Shown here: piece by piece, positions 43,554 through 52,100 of the stretch
How positions within the stretch are numbered: position 1 is the stretch's first letter
How the letters are laid out: the number at the start of each line of letters is the position of its first letter
Assembly (NCBI RefSeq): GCF_016429015.1
Contig: NZ_JAELTU010000019.1
Coordinates: 1-64,000 of the forward strand
DNA: 64,000 nt
DNA from: Rhizobium sp. ASV20
Lineage (GTDB): Bacteria; Pseudomonadota; Alphaproteobacteria; Rhizobiales; Rhizobiaceae
Direction of reading: 5' to 3'
The notes under the pieces: generated by a model
Seen by the model: only the letters and a program-made list of their open reading frames with translations
What the model was told of the DNA's origin: nothing
Database searches by the model: none
Program-made: the position numbers and the translations under genes

Positions 43554-44369
43554 TCACGCGCTGCGAAGCCGATCGGCAAAGCGGCGTGGCGAGCGATAGC
43601 CAGTGGCAAGGGCCGCCTCGCGCAGCGACAGCCCGTCCTCCACAAGAAGGGTCGTTGCCAGGGCCACACGCTCGCTTGCGAGAACATCGCGCAATGCCGT
43701 GCCTTCGCGCGACAGACGGCGGCGCAAGGTTGCATTGCTGGTGCCGAGTTCGGCGGCAATGAGATCGGCAGTCCAGGAGCGATCCGGCTGCCAGCGCACC
43801 AGCGCCCGTACCGCTTCGGCTGTGGTCTCGGGCGAGCCGGGCAACGTGCCGCGCATTCCGAGCACCATCAGAATTTCGAGAAGCCTGTGCTCGATCAGCG
43901 AAATCGGCATGTTGCCCTCAGCAATGCCTTCCCCGGCGTGGGTGATGGCCGCTGCCAGCAATGAATCAAGCGGCAACTCCGCCTGCGTAGCGATCTGGGC
44001 GGGCGGAAAGGCCTTTGCCGCCCGTCGCGTCAATTCCTCGGGAAAGGTGATGAAGATCGCGCGATAGACGCCCGTCTGCGGATCGGGGTCGTTGACGACA
44101 TCGCCGCTCCAGCCGGCCGGCAGCACGATCACGGTGCCAGCCGAAAAGTGCCGCTGTCGCCCCATGCTGACGATTTCCTTGGAACCTTCGAGCACGGCGA
44201 CGATTGAGACCTGAGAAAAGGCCGAGCCGGCAATGCGCTCGCGTTCGCGCGTGACGAAAGTGAAAAGCGTCGAATAGCTGCCGACACCGGTCGGCGCGAC
44301 TGCCGGGCGGTTATCCTTTGCCGCCAGGCGGCGCAGCTTTTCCAACATGTGATGATGAGCCTCGGACAC
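43554..44369 (-). CDS. AraC family transcriptional regulator
   Basis: Regulator of 271 residues with an AraC-type C-terminal domain (about 175-271): two helix-turn-helix units, SWTADLIAAELGTSNATLRRRLSREG and LREAALATGYRSPRRFADRLR. The N-terminal cupin-like domain (about 20-150) has GRQRHFSAGTVIVLPAGWSG, of the AraC_N type seen in regulators of aldehyde or quinone responses. GTG at 44369 with AGGAAG is chosen; ATG at 44348 is an alternative. It is divergent from the NTF2-like gene, across a palindrome. Confidence 0.85.
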   Translation of the reverse strand: MSEAHHHMLEKLRRLAAKDNRPAVAPTGVGSYSTLFTFVTRERERIAGSAFSQVSIVAVLEGSKEIVSMGRQRHFSAGTVIVLPAGWSGDVVNDPDPQTGVYRAIFITFPEELTRRAAKAFPPAQIATQAELPLDSLLAAAITHAGEGIAEGNMPISLIEHRLLEILMVLGMRGTLPGSPETTAEAVRALVRWQPDRSWTADLIAAELGTSNATLRRRLSREGTALRDVLASERVALATTLLVEDGLSLREAALATGYRSPRRFADRLRSA

Positions 44370-44478
44370 GGCGACGGCTTCCTGCTTCGATGGGGTTGGC
44401 GCAGAGTTTGGACCACGTCCAAGGCAATGCCAAGTCTGCAAACCGCCTTGTTGGTTCGCTCACCTTATGTTATTAACT

Positions 44479-44495
44479 GATTGCATTTTGCAATC
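44479..44495. promoter_or_regulatory. 17-base palindrome, AraC/NTF2-like promoter
   Basis: GATTGCA (44479-44485), TTT, TGCAATC (44489-44495) form a perfect inverted repeat about 110 bases from the AraC start and 50 bases before the NTF2-like ATG. Candidate operator for the divergent pair; AraC proteins usually prefer direct repeats, so this is uncertain. Confidence 0.5.
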
Positions 44496-44545
44496 GGTAT
44501 ATGTTGGGCGGACATTAAGCCGCCCGCCTACCAAGGAGGAGACGC

Positions 44546-44893
44546 ATGACGAACTCTCTGGAAAATGCCCGCTGCGACACGGTCAAGCGCCTCTTTGTCG
44601 CCTATCTGGCGCAGCGCCCCGAGATCGTGGATGCGATGCTGACGCCGGATTTCACCTTTTCCAGCCCGCGCGACGATCATATCGACCGGAAGAGCTACTT
44701 CGAACAATGCTGGCCGAAGGAAAAGGCCTTCCGCGACATTCATATCGAACACCTTTTGGCCGATGGCGACGAGGTGATTGTCGGCTATCGCGCCGAGAAG
44801 ATGGACGGCGGCAGCTTCCGCAATGTCGAGTTGATCCGCTTTGCCGGTGATCGCATCGCGGAGGTGAACGTCTATTTCGGCCGAAACCTGTAA
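44546..44893 (+). CDS. SnoaL/NTF2-like protein
   Basis: A 115-residue cone-shaped-fold protein of the nuclear transport factor 2/SnoaL superfamily, which includes small-molecule isomerases, dehydratases and polyketide cyclases. The N-terminal helix RCDTVKRLFVAYLAQRPE, then MLTPDFTFSSPRDDHIDRKSYFEQCWP and the terminal strands DGDEVIVGYRAEKMDGGSFRNVELIRFAGDRIAEVNVYFG agree with the fold. No catalytic residues can be assigned firmly. AAGGAGGAG precedes the ATG. Divergent from the AraC regulator, which may control it. Confidence 0.78.
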   Translation: MTNSLENARCDTVKRLFVAYLAQRPEIVDAMLTPDFTFSSPRDDHIDRKSYFEQCWPKEKAFRDIHIEHLLADGDEVIVGYRAEKMDGGSFRNVELIRFAGDRIAEVNVYFGRNL

Positions 44894-44896
44894 CGA

Positions 44897-45544
44897 CTAG
44901 CGCCCAATCTTGGCCATGGCTGACGCAAGCGCGGTCACCGGGCCACTCATCGGTTGCCGATAGCCTTCCGGCAGAAGACGCCCTGCATCGGTCATGGACG
45001 CCTGCGCGAAGGCGATGGTGTCGGAACCTTCGCTGTAAGCCGCCTGGACGGCATCGGCGATCGAGGCGAGATAACCAGACAGATCACCCGCCCGAAACTG
45101 CGCCCAGGCGCCTGGCACCAACCGAACCTCGATCTCGGCACCTGTCGCCTTCGCCGCTGTCTGGAAAAGCGCCGTCGTCGGCGCGAGTGTCGTTTCCACC
45201 GTACACAGGACGACGATCTTGCCGCCGGCCCTGACGGCCTCTTCGGCAAGCATCGCATCCGCGCGAACAATTGGTGCCGCCGCGTCCGGTGCCGCTTTTG
45301 TCGCTGCCGGCCCGAGCGTCGAACAATTGAGCACGACGGCGTCGGCATCTTCGGCCAAATGTAGCAGCAGCGATGCCGTTTCCGCTGAAATCTCGTCCGT
45401 CAAACGCCCCACCTTTTCGGCGGCAAGCAAGAGATCGGCGCGCACATGATGGCGCAATATACCGGCAGGCAGCCCGAGTGCCTTCGCCGCGGCTTCGTAG
45501 ACGGCGATGTTGCTCTCGGCTGTGTGCAGGCAGGCTATCGTCAC
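44897..45544 (-). CDS. aspartate/glutamate racemase-family protein, one cysteine
   Basis: A 215-residue protein of the Asp/Glu/hydantoin racemase fold. The N-terminal half has the catalytic cysteine motif LNCSTLGPAATK. In two-cysteine racemases a second cysteine sits in the C-terminal half; the equivalent here reads FAQASMTDAG, without a cysteine, so true racemisation by the two-base mechanism is doubtful; a decarboxylase or isomerase activity, as in some relatives, is possible. Start is GTG at 45544 with GAGG in front. Divergent from sodB and convergent with the NTF2-like gene. Confidence 0.75.
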   Translation of the reverse strand: MTIACLHTAESNIAVYEAAAKALGLPAGILRHHVRADLLLAAEKVGRLTDEISAETASLLLHLAEDADAVVLNCSTLGPAATKAAPDAAAPIVRADAMLAEEAVRAGGKIVVLCTVETTLAPTTALFQTAAKATGAEIEVRLVPGAWAQFRAGDLSGYLASIADAVQAAYSEGSDTIAFAQASMTDAGRLLPEGYRQPMSGPVTALASAMAKIGR

Positions 45545-45813
45545 GGGCAGTCCTCGGCATGGCAAGATCGGGCGAAACTAGCCTCGGCGACCCTGTTTGT
45601 CGATGTTCTATCCAAGTGTCATGGCATATAGGTCAATGCCGTTACATTCAATAAGGTAAGTTTCTAAGTAGATGCTATACCCAATTGAAAATAAGGCAAT
45701 TTTTGCTCTCGTCTGCAACTTTTTTGGCATGTCGGCGGTTGCTCTTCCTGGCGACCGCTCCTATGTTCCGGTCACCTGCCGACCGCAATTTTCTGCCAAG
45801 AGGAGATATGACC

Positions 45814-46416
45814 ATGGCTTTCGAATTGCCTGCACTTCCCTACGATTACGACGCCCTTTCGCCGTTCATGTCGCGTGAGACGCTCGAGTATCACCACGAC
45901 AAGCACCACAAGGCCTATGTCGACAACGGCAACAAGCTCGCTGCCGAAGCAGGTCTTTCCGATCTGTCGCTCGAAGAAGTCGTGAAGAAGTCTTTCGGCA
46001 CCAATGCAGGCCTCTTCAACAATGCTGCCCAGCACTACAACCACATCCATTTCTGGAAGTGGATGAAGAAGGGTGGCGGCGGCAACAAGCTGCCGGGCAA
46101 GCTCGAAGCTGCCTTCAATTCCGATCTCGGCGGCTATGACAAGTTCAAGGCCGATTTCGCCGCTGCCGGTGCTACGCAGTTCGGCTCGGGCTGGGCATGG
46201 GTTTCCGTCAAGAACGGCAAGCTCGAAATCTCGAAGACCCCGAACGGCGAAAACCCGCTCGTTCATGGCGCCAACCCGATCCTCGGCGTCGACGTTTGGG
46301 AACACTCCTACTACATCGACTACCGCAACCTGCGTCCGAAGTACCTCGAAGCCTTCATCGATAGCCTGATCAACTGGGACTACGTCCTGGAGCGCTACGA
46401 AGCCGCTACGAAGTAA
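45814..46416 (+). CDS. sodB: superoxide dismutase, Fe/Mn type
   Basis: Dismutates superoxide to H2O2 and oxygen in the cytoplasm. The protein of 200 residues starts AFELPALPYDYDALSPFM, typical of rhizobial SodB. Metal ligands are visible: H27 (LEYHHDKHHKAY), a histidine in NNAAQHYNHIHFW, and D and H in DVWEHSYYIDYRN. Which metal is used cannot be told from sequence alone. AGGAG lies 8 bases before ATG 45814; an in-frame ATG at 45808 is too close to it. A terminator follows at 46442. The 269-base upstream gap is large enough for complex control. Confidence 0.93.
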   Translation: MAFELPALPYDYDALSPFMSRETLEYHHDKHHKAYVDNGNKLAAEAGLSDLSLEEVVKKSFGTNAGLFNNAAQHYNHIHFWKWMKKGGGGNKLPGKLEAAFNSDLGGYDKFKADFAAAGATQFGSGWAWVSVKNGKLEISKTPNGENPLVHGANPILGVDVWEHSYYIDYRNLRPKYLEAFIDSLINWDYVLERYEAATK

Positions 46417-46441
46417 GGTTTGCCGTACAGGCTGGCTTTCG

Positions 46442-46475
46442 CACCCGGCGTCTTGACGACGTCGGGTGTTTTCTT
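46442..46475 (+). terminator. rho-independent terminator after sodB
   Basis: CACCCGGCGTC (46442-46452) and GACGTCGGGTG (46458-46468) form an 11-pair stem with one G-U pair and a 5-base loop, followed by TTTTCTT. Placed 25 bases after the sodB stop. Confidence 0.85.
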
Positions 46476-46542
46476 ATCGTCAGCCATATTGATGTATCCG
46501 TGGGTCGCCTGGCGTCCCAGGGAGGCCGCTCATGGAGGCTGA

Positions 46543-47385
46543 ATGCCGTCAGCACCGCTCTTCCGCTTTGGTGTCGTCGCCGATCCGCAATTTGCCGATC
46601 TCGAGCCCAATCTGACCCTCAATCGCTATCCCGCGAACAGTGTTGCCAAGCTTCGCTCGGCGATACAGGAATTCAACCGGCACGATCTCGCCTTCGTCGT
46701 GACGCTTGGCGACATCATCGATCGCGAATGGAAGAGTTTTGACGCGATCCTGCCGGTTTATGAGGCGCTGCGTCATCGCAAGCACTTCCTGCTCGGCAAC
46801 CATGATTTCGCAATTGCATCCGAACACCTCGGCCACGTGCCCGCGCGGGTCGGCATGCCGTCCGCCTACTACGATTTCAGCCATTCCGGCTACCGCTTCA
46901 TTGCGCTCGACGGCAACGAGATCAGTGTCTTCGCTCCGCCGGAGGGAGACCCTCGACGTTTGGCGGCCAAGGAAATGATGACAGCGCTGGACGCTCTCGG
47001 CGCGCCCAACGGCAAGCGCTGGAACGGTGCGATCGGCGATCGGCAATTCGACTGGCTTGCCGAGAAATTGCAGGAAGCGAAGGCGGCAGGCGAGAAGGTT
47101 GTCGTCATGAACCATTATCCGATCTTCCCGGACAACGGCCACAACGCCTTGAACAGCGAGCGGATGCTCTCGCTTCTGGCCGGGCACGACCACGTCGTCG
47201 CTTATTTCAACGGCCACAATCACGCCGGTAATTTCGGTGTGTCTGACGGCACTTACTTCGTCAATTTCAAGGGCATGGTCGATACTGAAGATACGAGTGC
47301 CTATGCGATTGTCTCGGTTTATGAGGATCGTCTCGAAATCACCGGCTTCGGGCGCGAAATCGACAGAACTCTAACGCTGCGCTGA
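46543..47385 (+). CDS. metallophosphoesterase, ADPRibase-Mn-like
   Basis: Calcineurin-like phosphoesterase of 280 residues, closest in layout to Mn-dependent ADP-ribose/CDP-alcohol diphosphatases. The dinuclear metal ligands are seen: FGVVADPQFAD, LGDIIDREWKSFD, LLGNHDF, MNHYPIFPD and YFNGHNHAGN. A conserved late NGHNH loop completes the site. The substrate is uncertain (ADP-ribose, CDP-choline or a phosphodiester). GGAGGC precedes the ATG. It stands between sodB and the YafY regulator; the genes are convergent with the latter. Confidence 0.85.
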   Translation: MPSAPLFRFGVVADPQFADLEPNLTLNRYPANSVAKLRSAIQEFNRHDLAFVVTLGDIIDREWKSFDAILPVYEALRHRKHFLLGNHDFAIASEHLGHVPARVGMPSAYYDFSHSGYRFIALDGNEISVFAPPEGDPRRLAAKEMMTALDALGAPNGKRWNGAIGDRQFDWLAEKLQEAKAAGEKVVVMNHYPIFPDNGHNALNSERMLSLLAGHDHVVAYFNGHNHAGNFGVSDGTYFVNFKGMVDTEDTSAYAIVSVYEDRLEITGFGREIDRTLTLR

Positions 47386-47493
47386 TGCTTGCTCTGCAGC
47401 CATCCGTATTACGTCTTTCCCGCGATCTGGACACGCGGGTATGGGCACATGATCTTGCAGTATTAGGCTCTGCGGCTGATGCTCAACGACATC

Positions 47494-48195
47494 TCAGGTG
47501 ATCGTGGCAGCTTTGTTCGTCTGCCAGCCATTCACCCAGATCTGCCGGAGGCCATCGCCTTCGCCCTTGAACAAGAGGCCGGTCGGTTGGCAATCCTCAA
47601 TCCGGTCGCTGCGGAAGTTGCGGATTGCCTGGCGCAACTCGCACCAGGCGACGATATTGGCGGCCTCCGCATAATAAATCAGTGCGATCGGTCGGATGAC
47701 GCGCTCCGTTGCCCGCCCAAGTTCGTCGCGATAGGCAAGCTCGAGCTTTTCCTCGTCACGGATGGCTCGGCGGACGAGTGCCAGGTCGGTTGCGGATGCC
47801 GACGGGGCTGCAAAACCCCAGGCATGCAGCGCATTGGCATCGAGGGTCTGGCGCAATGGCGGCGGCACGGCGGCGGCGATCTTCGCGGTCACGCGCTTGG
47901 CGGCCTGTTTCAGTTCGGCGTCGCCGGTACGCTCCAGGAGGGCAAGCGATAGCACGATGGCCTCCATCTCCTCGATCGAAAACATCAGTGGCGGCAGGTC
48001 GAAACCGGGCCGCAGGATATAGCCGACGCCGCGTTCGCCCTCGATCGGCACGCGCATCGCCTGAAGGGCTACGATGTCCCGGTAGACAGAGCGCACCGTC
48101 ACCTCGAGCTGGACGGCAATATCGGCTCCCGTCACTGGCCTCTTTGCCAGCCGCAGGATCTGGATGATCTCGAACAGGCGCGACGCCTTGCGCAT
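47494..48195 (-). CDS. YafY/WYL-domain transcriptional regulator
   Basis: DNA-binding regulator of 233 residues. The N-terminal HTH_11 domain (about 1-55) contains ASRLFEIIQILRLAKRPVTGADIAVQLEVTVRSVYRDIVAL, and the WYL domain (about 130-215) has ELAYRDELGRATERVIRPIALIYYAEAANIVAWCELRQAIRNFRSDRI, whose W-Y-L residues are partly replaced (I-A-W-C). YafY proteins often repress a divergent neighbour; here it is the LysE-type exporter at 48324. A dyad lies between. The ligand is unknown. Confidence 0.88.
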   Translation of the reverse strand: MRKASRLFEIIQILRLAKRPVTGADIAVQLEVTVRSVYRDIVALQAMRVPIEGERGVGYILRPGFDLPPLMFSIEEMEAIVLSLALLERTGDAELKQAAKRVTAKIAAAVPPPLRQTLDANALHAWGFAAPSASATDLALVRRAIRDEEKLELAYRDELGRATERVIRPIALIYYAEAANIVAWCELRQAIRNFRSDRIEDCQPTGLLFKGEGDGLRQIWVNGWQTNKAATIT

Positions 48196-48218
48196 TTCTT
48201 GTCCCGACGATAAAGGCT

Positions 48219-48238
48219 ACTGACAACACCCCGTCAGT
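48219..48238. promoter_or_regulatory. inverted repeat between YafY regulator and LysE gene
   Basis: ACTGAC (48219-48224) and GTCAGT (48233-48238) are perfect arms with an 8-base spacer, 23 bases upstream of the regulator's start codon and 85 bases before the exporter start. TGAC-type dyads fit known YafY-family operators; binding is inferred. Confidence 0.55.
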
Positions 48239-48323
48239 TGGGTCGATTTATAGGATCCTCTATCGATTTGAAAATCAATCATTTCCTCTCCCGCTTCGAC
48301 GGAGAGGACGATAGGCAACTGAC

Positions 48324-48959
48324 ATGGGTTACGCAGAAAATCTCTGGCTCTTCTTCATTCTTCTCTTGGGTATCATCATCGTACCGGGCATGGACATGCT
48401 GTTCGTGCTCGCAAATTCCCTGGCTGGCGGCATCAGTCGCGGTCTTGCCGCAACCGGCGGCATCATGCTTGGCGGCGCGGTTCACGCAGTGAACGGCGCT
48501 ATCGGCATCGGTCTCTTGATGCATTTCGTGCCCATTCTCTTCAATCCGCTACTGATTGCCGGTGGCGCCTACATGGCCTTCATCGGTTATTCGCTGATGC
48601 GCAGTTCCATCACTGTCGGCGGCGAGGGGCCTGCCGGCAGCCGCTCCGCCTGGAAGGCTTTCCGGCAGGGTGCAGTCACTTGCCTGATCAATCCCAAGGC
48701 CTATCTCTTCATCTTTGCCGTCTATCCGCAGTTCCTGAAGCCGGACTACGGGCCGATGTGGATACAGGCCGTCATCATGGGAGCCATGACCGTCGCGACG
48801 CAATTTGCCGTCTATGGAGGCCTTGCCATAACCGCCGGGCGAAGCCGGGATTTGCTGACCGCCAATCCCAGGGCGACTGCCTTTGCCGGCCGTGCAGCCG
48901 GAGCGTTGCTTGTCGCAGTGTCGGCATTCACGGTCTGGGAAGGTTTGAAAATGACGTGA
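48324..48959 (+). CDS. LysE/RhtB family exporter
   Basis: Inner-membrane amino-acid or metabolite exporter of the LysE superfamily, 211 residues with about six helices: LWLFFILLLGIIIVPGMDMLFVLANSLAGG at the N-terminus, then GAIGIGLLMHFVPILFNPLLIAGGAYMAFIGYSLMR, and the C-terminal pair. The GMDMLFV and conserved INPKAYLFIFAVYPQF (NPKA) are family hallmarks. Substrate unknown. Divergent from a YafY regulator, which likely controls it; only 167 bases separate it from the following cytochrome gene. Confidence 0.87.
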   Translation: MGYAENLWLFFILLLGIIIVPGMDMLFVLANSLAGGISRGLAATGGIMLGGAVHAVNGAIGIGLLMHFVPILFNPLLIAGGAYMAFIGYSLMRSSITVGGEGPAGSRSAWKAFRQGAVTCLINPKAYLFIFAVYPQFLKPDYGPMWIQAVIMGAMTVATQFAVYGGLAITAGRSRDLLTANPRATAFAGRAAGALLVAVSAFTVWEGLKMT

Positions 48960-49126
48960 AGTCCAGAGGGAAGGATGAGTGTGTCGATGGCATGACACTG
49001 ATTTCACTCAGCTCTCACCATTTTGTGACTTCATTGCCGGAGGGGAAACCGGCAAACATATCGCTGTAATCGTGCGCCGGGCCGCATATGCGGTCTCGAT
49101 CATTGGGAAAGAGGTAGGAGAACGAA

Positions 49127-49570
49127 ATGAAGTGGAAAGCGATTGTCGCAGCAGCGGCTTTGGCCAGCATTGCCTTGGGTTCGGTCGTTGCGGCCGATGG
49201 CACGCATGACTCCCGCATCGGGATGATGAAGAAGATCGGCGGCGCCACGGGGGCTCTCGGCGCGATTGCCAAGGGCGACAAGCCCTATGACGCCGATATC
49301 GTCAAAACTTCGCTGACGACGATCGCAGAAACGGCCAAGGCATTCCCGGATCAATTCAATCCGCAGAGCGACAAGGGCGATGCCGAAGTCAATCCGAAGA
49401 TCTGGGACAACCTCGACGACTTCAAATCGAAGGCTGCCAAGCTTTCCACCGATGCCGAGACGGCGCTCGCCCAGTTGCCCGCAGACAAGGCAGGCGTCGG
49501 CGCGACGCTGAAGACCCTCGGCGGTGCATGCGGCGCCTGTCATCAGGCCTACCGCATCAAGAAGGACTAG
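49127..49570 (+). CDS. periplasmic cytochrome c' (class II)
   Basis: Four-helix-bundle c-type cytochrome of 147 residues. A Sec signal MKWKAIVAAAALASIALGSVVAADG precedes the mature protein; the heme-binding motif is at the C-terminus, CGACHQAYR, the hallmark position for cytochrome c' and cytochrome c556. Such proteins bind NO or CO or carry electrons. AGGAG precedes the ATG. It precedes a diheme cytochrome by about 100 bases on the same strand, so both may act in one electron path. Confidence 0.88.
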   Translation: MKWKAIVAAAALASIALGSVVAADGTHDSRIGMMKKIGGATGALGAIAKGDKPYDADIVKTSLTTIAETAKAFPDQFNPQSDKGDAEVNPKIWDNLDDFKSKAAKLSTDAETALAQLPADKAGVGATLKTLGGACGACHQAYRIKKD

Positions 49571-49670
49571 GCGGTAGGTCAGCCTCGTCTGACGATTGGT
49601 TTTGGCTCCGTATCCGGTCGGTGACCGGTGCGGAGCATATCGGTTTAGGAGCCGGAAGGGGGTAGTTGTG

Positions 49671-50582
49671 ATGGCGCGGTTTATCCGGTGGCTGCTTTGC
49701 CTCCTCGGCGTGATCGTTCTTGGCGGCGGTGCGTTCTATGTCGTGACTGCACCTTCGCCCTTGCCGGCAAGCCATTGGGCCAATCTCGGCGATCCCGATC
49801 TTAAGAATGGCGAGATGGTCTTCTGGGCCGGCGGCTGTACGAGCTGTCATGCTGCGTCCGGCGCTCAGGGCGATGCCAAGCTCGTGCTTTCGGGCGGTCT
49901 CGCGCTCACTAGTCCCTTCGGCACGTTCCATGTGCCGAACATCTCGCCGGATGAAAAAGCCGGCCTCGGCACATGGACGCTCGCCGATTTCGGCAATGCC
50001 ATGAAACAGGGCGTCGGCAAGCAAGGCGAACATCTCTATCCGTCCTTCCCCTACGGCTCGTACACCCGCATGAGCGACAAGGATATCAACGATCTCTGGG
50101 GTTTCCTGAAGACGCTGCCGAAGAGCAGCAATGTCGCTCCGCCGCACGAACTGCCGTTTCCCTTCAACGTCAGGCTGGCGGTTGGCGGCTGGAAGTTCCT
50201 CTATCTCAACGATCAGCCGCGCGTCGTCATTGCCAATGCAAATGAGAAGGTCAAACGCGGGCAATATCTGGTGGAAGGCCCGGGTCATTGCGGCGAATGC
50301 CATACGCCGCGCGACAGTCTCGGCGGCTTCGTAGGCGGCCAATGGCTGGCGGGTGCGCCCAATCCGGAGGGCAAGGGCCAGATCCCGGATATCACACCCG
50401 GCTCGAAGGCAATCGGCGGTTGGAGCGCTGGCGACATCGCCAATTATCTCGAGACCGGCTTCACCCCGGATTACGATTCTGCGGGCGGTTCAATGGCCGA
50501 GGTCCAGCAGAACATCGCCCATTTGCCGGCCAGCGACCGCGAGGCGATTGCGGCCTATCTGAAGGCGCTGCCGAACAGGTAA
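49671..50582 (+). CDS. membrane-anchored diheme cytochrome c
   Basis: A 303-residue protein with an N-terminal membrane anchor (WLLCLLGVIVLGGGAFYVV) and two class I cytochrome c domains: CTSCH near residue 60 and CGECH near residue 206. The methionine ligands are plausibly in the segments after each motif. It resembles the cytochrome subunits of alcohol, aldehyde or gluconate dehydrogenases, which usually have three hemes; here there are two and no dehydrogenase gene follows. ATG at 49671 is preferred to an upstream frame. Transcribed after the cytochrome c' gene. Confidence 0.85.
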   Translation: MARFIRWLLCLLGVIVLGGGAFYVVTAPSPLPASHWANLGDPDLKNGEMVFWAGGCTSCHAASGAQGDAKLVLSGGLALTSPFGTFHVPNISPDEKAGLGTWTLADFGNAMKQGVGKQGEHLYPSFPYGSYTRMSDKDINDLWGFLKTLPKSSNVAPPHELPFPFNVRLAVGGWKFLYLNDQPRVVIANANEKVKRGQYLVEGPGHCGECHTPRDSLGGFVGGQWLAGAPNPEGKGQIPDITPGSKAIGGWSAGDIANYLETGFTPDYDSAGGSMAEVQQNIAHLPASDREAIAAYLKALPNR

Positions 50583-50594
50583 GTCGAAAGCTGC

Positions 50595-51374
50595 TCAGGC
50601 CTCGTTTGAACGGCGGGCGAGATAGAGATGCGTTTCGTACTGCAGTTCGAATGTACCGCCTTGAGTGGCGATTGCACCGGCCAATTCGGCAAGCAAAGCC
50701 TCCCTCCGGTCTGCAGGCAGAAGCCGGTAGCTTGAGAGCGTACGGAGCAGGTCGATATAGCTTTGCGACGTATGCGATCGGCTCCAGCGATAGCAATGCT
50801 CTGTTGGCGCTTCGAATTGGTCCGACTGCCGTAGCTGCTCGGCAAATGGGCCATCGGGCAGATACCAGGCCTCCACGGGCGGACCTGCGAGATGCGGAGC
50901 ATGACGGGCATAAATATCGCCAAATGTTGCTGCAAGCGGCAGTTCTGGCGGCATTGGCACATTGCCGAAGACAGCAAGTGCACCGCTCGGCGCAAGTAGA
51001 GCAGCAGCTTTGGCAAGGCGCAGTTCCGGCGCGACCCAGTGAAAGGATTGCGCCGCCGCTATCAGCTTGAAGCCTCCTTGATCCGCAGGCCATGCCTCGA
51101 AAGTGGTTTGCTCGAACCGCACTTGCGGAAAATCCGCTAATTTTTCGCGCGCAACTGCGATCAGTTCGGCGCCGGGATCAGTGGCGAGAATGGAAAGCCC
51201 TCGACGGGCAAAACCTTCCGTCGCCTGTCCCGTGCCGCAGCCGATCTCAAATATCTGGTTTGAAGGCTCCAGCCCGGCGAATTCGGCAGTGTCCTCGAAA
51301 AGAGCATCCGGATAAAGCGGGCGGGCATTATCGTAGAGCTTGGCGACGCCATCGAATGTGAACCGCTGTTCCAA
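50595..51374 (-). CDS. class I SAM-dependent methyltransferase
   Basis: Methyltransferase of 259 residues. SAM motif I is IFEIGCGTGQATEGFARRG, and AAAQSFHWVAPELRLAKAAALL is motif IV-like, as in ubiquinone/tocopherol-type methyltransferases. The substrate is not predictable; small organic acids or toxins are possible. ATG at 51374 begins EQRFTFDGVAKLYDNARPLYP, the usual start of the group. It is convergent with the cytochrome gene (12 bases apart) and divergent from the C39-like gene. Confidence 0.85.
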   Translation of the reverse strand: MEQRFTFDGVAKLYDNARPLYPDALFEDTAEFAGLEPSNQIFEIGCGTGQATEGFARRGLSILATDPGAELIAVAREKLADFPQVRFEQTTFEAWPADQGGFKLIAAAQSFHWVAPELRLAKAAALLAPSGALAVFGNVPMPPELPLAATFGDIYARHAPHLAGPPVEAWYLPDGPFAEQLRQSDQFEAPTEHCYRWSRSHTSQSYIDLLRTLSSYRLLPADRREALLAELAGAIATQGGTFELQYETHLYLARRSNEA

Positions 51375-51473
51375 GACACACCTCCAGTTGCGGATCTAAG
51401 CCGGCAGCCTTTTTTCTAGCGCATTTTCCGTCGAGCTTACAGCGACTGGATTCGGCATGGGGAGAGGGTGATC

Positions 51474-52100
51474 GTGGACGCAAGGGTGATGCAGAAGGTT
51501 CCTTACTTCAGCCAATGGGAAACGCCCGACATGACGCTGGCTGTTGTCGCCGAGGGCGCGCGGGCGGCCTTGTTGAAGGATCCGCTCTGGGCGTCTTCCG
51601 GCGCTCGCGATATCGAGGAATATGCCCATTGGGCCGCCAATCTTTGCGGCATGGCATGCTTGAAGATGGTGCTTGCTGCCCGCACAGGCAAAGCGGTTCC
51701 GATCATGGATCTGGCCATGGGGTGCAGAGATTATGGTGGCTATGTCGAGGAGCCGGACGGCAGGATCAAGGGCTTGATCTATGCGCCCTTCATTCCCTTC
51801 GTCCGTGATCGCTTCGGTCTGAACGCAAGGGTCGTCACCGGGATTTCCGCCGCTGACATCGTCGATATCCTCAAGCAATCGGAGTTCTTCATCGCGTCAG
51901 TTCACCATTCTGTTCGCTGGCCCGAAACCGAGCCGCCGGCAAAGGGCGGCCATCTCGTGCTGGTGACGGCCATCAGCGAAAACATGATCCGCTTCCATAA
52001 TCCCTCAGGTCACGTCGATGCGACGCGCGAGAATGCGGAGATGACGTTGGAGATGTTCGCTAAATTCTTTGCAGGCCGCGGGATCGCCATTGATCACTGA
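51474..52100 (+). CDS. C39-like cysteine peptidase family protein
   Basis: A 208-residue protein of the peptidase C39-like group. The likely catalytic cysteine and histidine are in AANLCGMACLKMVLAA and GGHLVLVTAISENMIRFHNPSGH, the latter with the aspartate/asparagine N following. Real C39 members process double-glycine leaders, but many homologues have other roles. It has no signal peptide or membrane helix. Start is GTG 51474 with GGAGAG seven bases before it; GTG 51468 is also possible. It is followed by a dispersed repeat at 52101. Confidence 0.75.
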   Translation: MDARVMQKVPYFSQWETPDMTLAVVAEGARAALLKDPLWASSGARDIEEYAHWAANLCGMACLKMVLAARTGKAVPIMDLAMGCRDYGGYVEEPDGRIKGLIYAPFIPFVRDRFGLNARVVTGISAADIVDILKQSEFFIASVHHSVRWPETEPPAKGGHLVLVTAISENMIRFHNPSGHVDATRENAEMTLEMFAKFFAGRGIAIDH

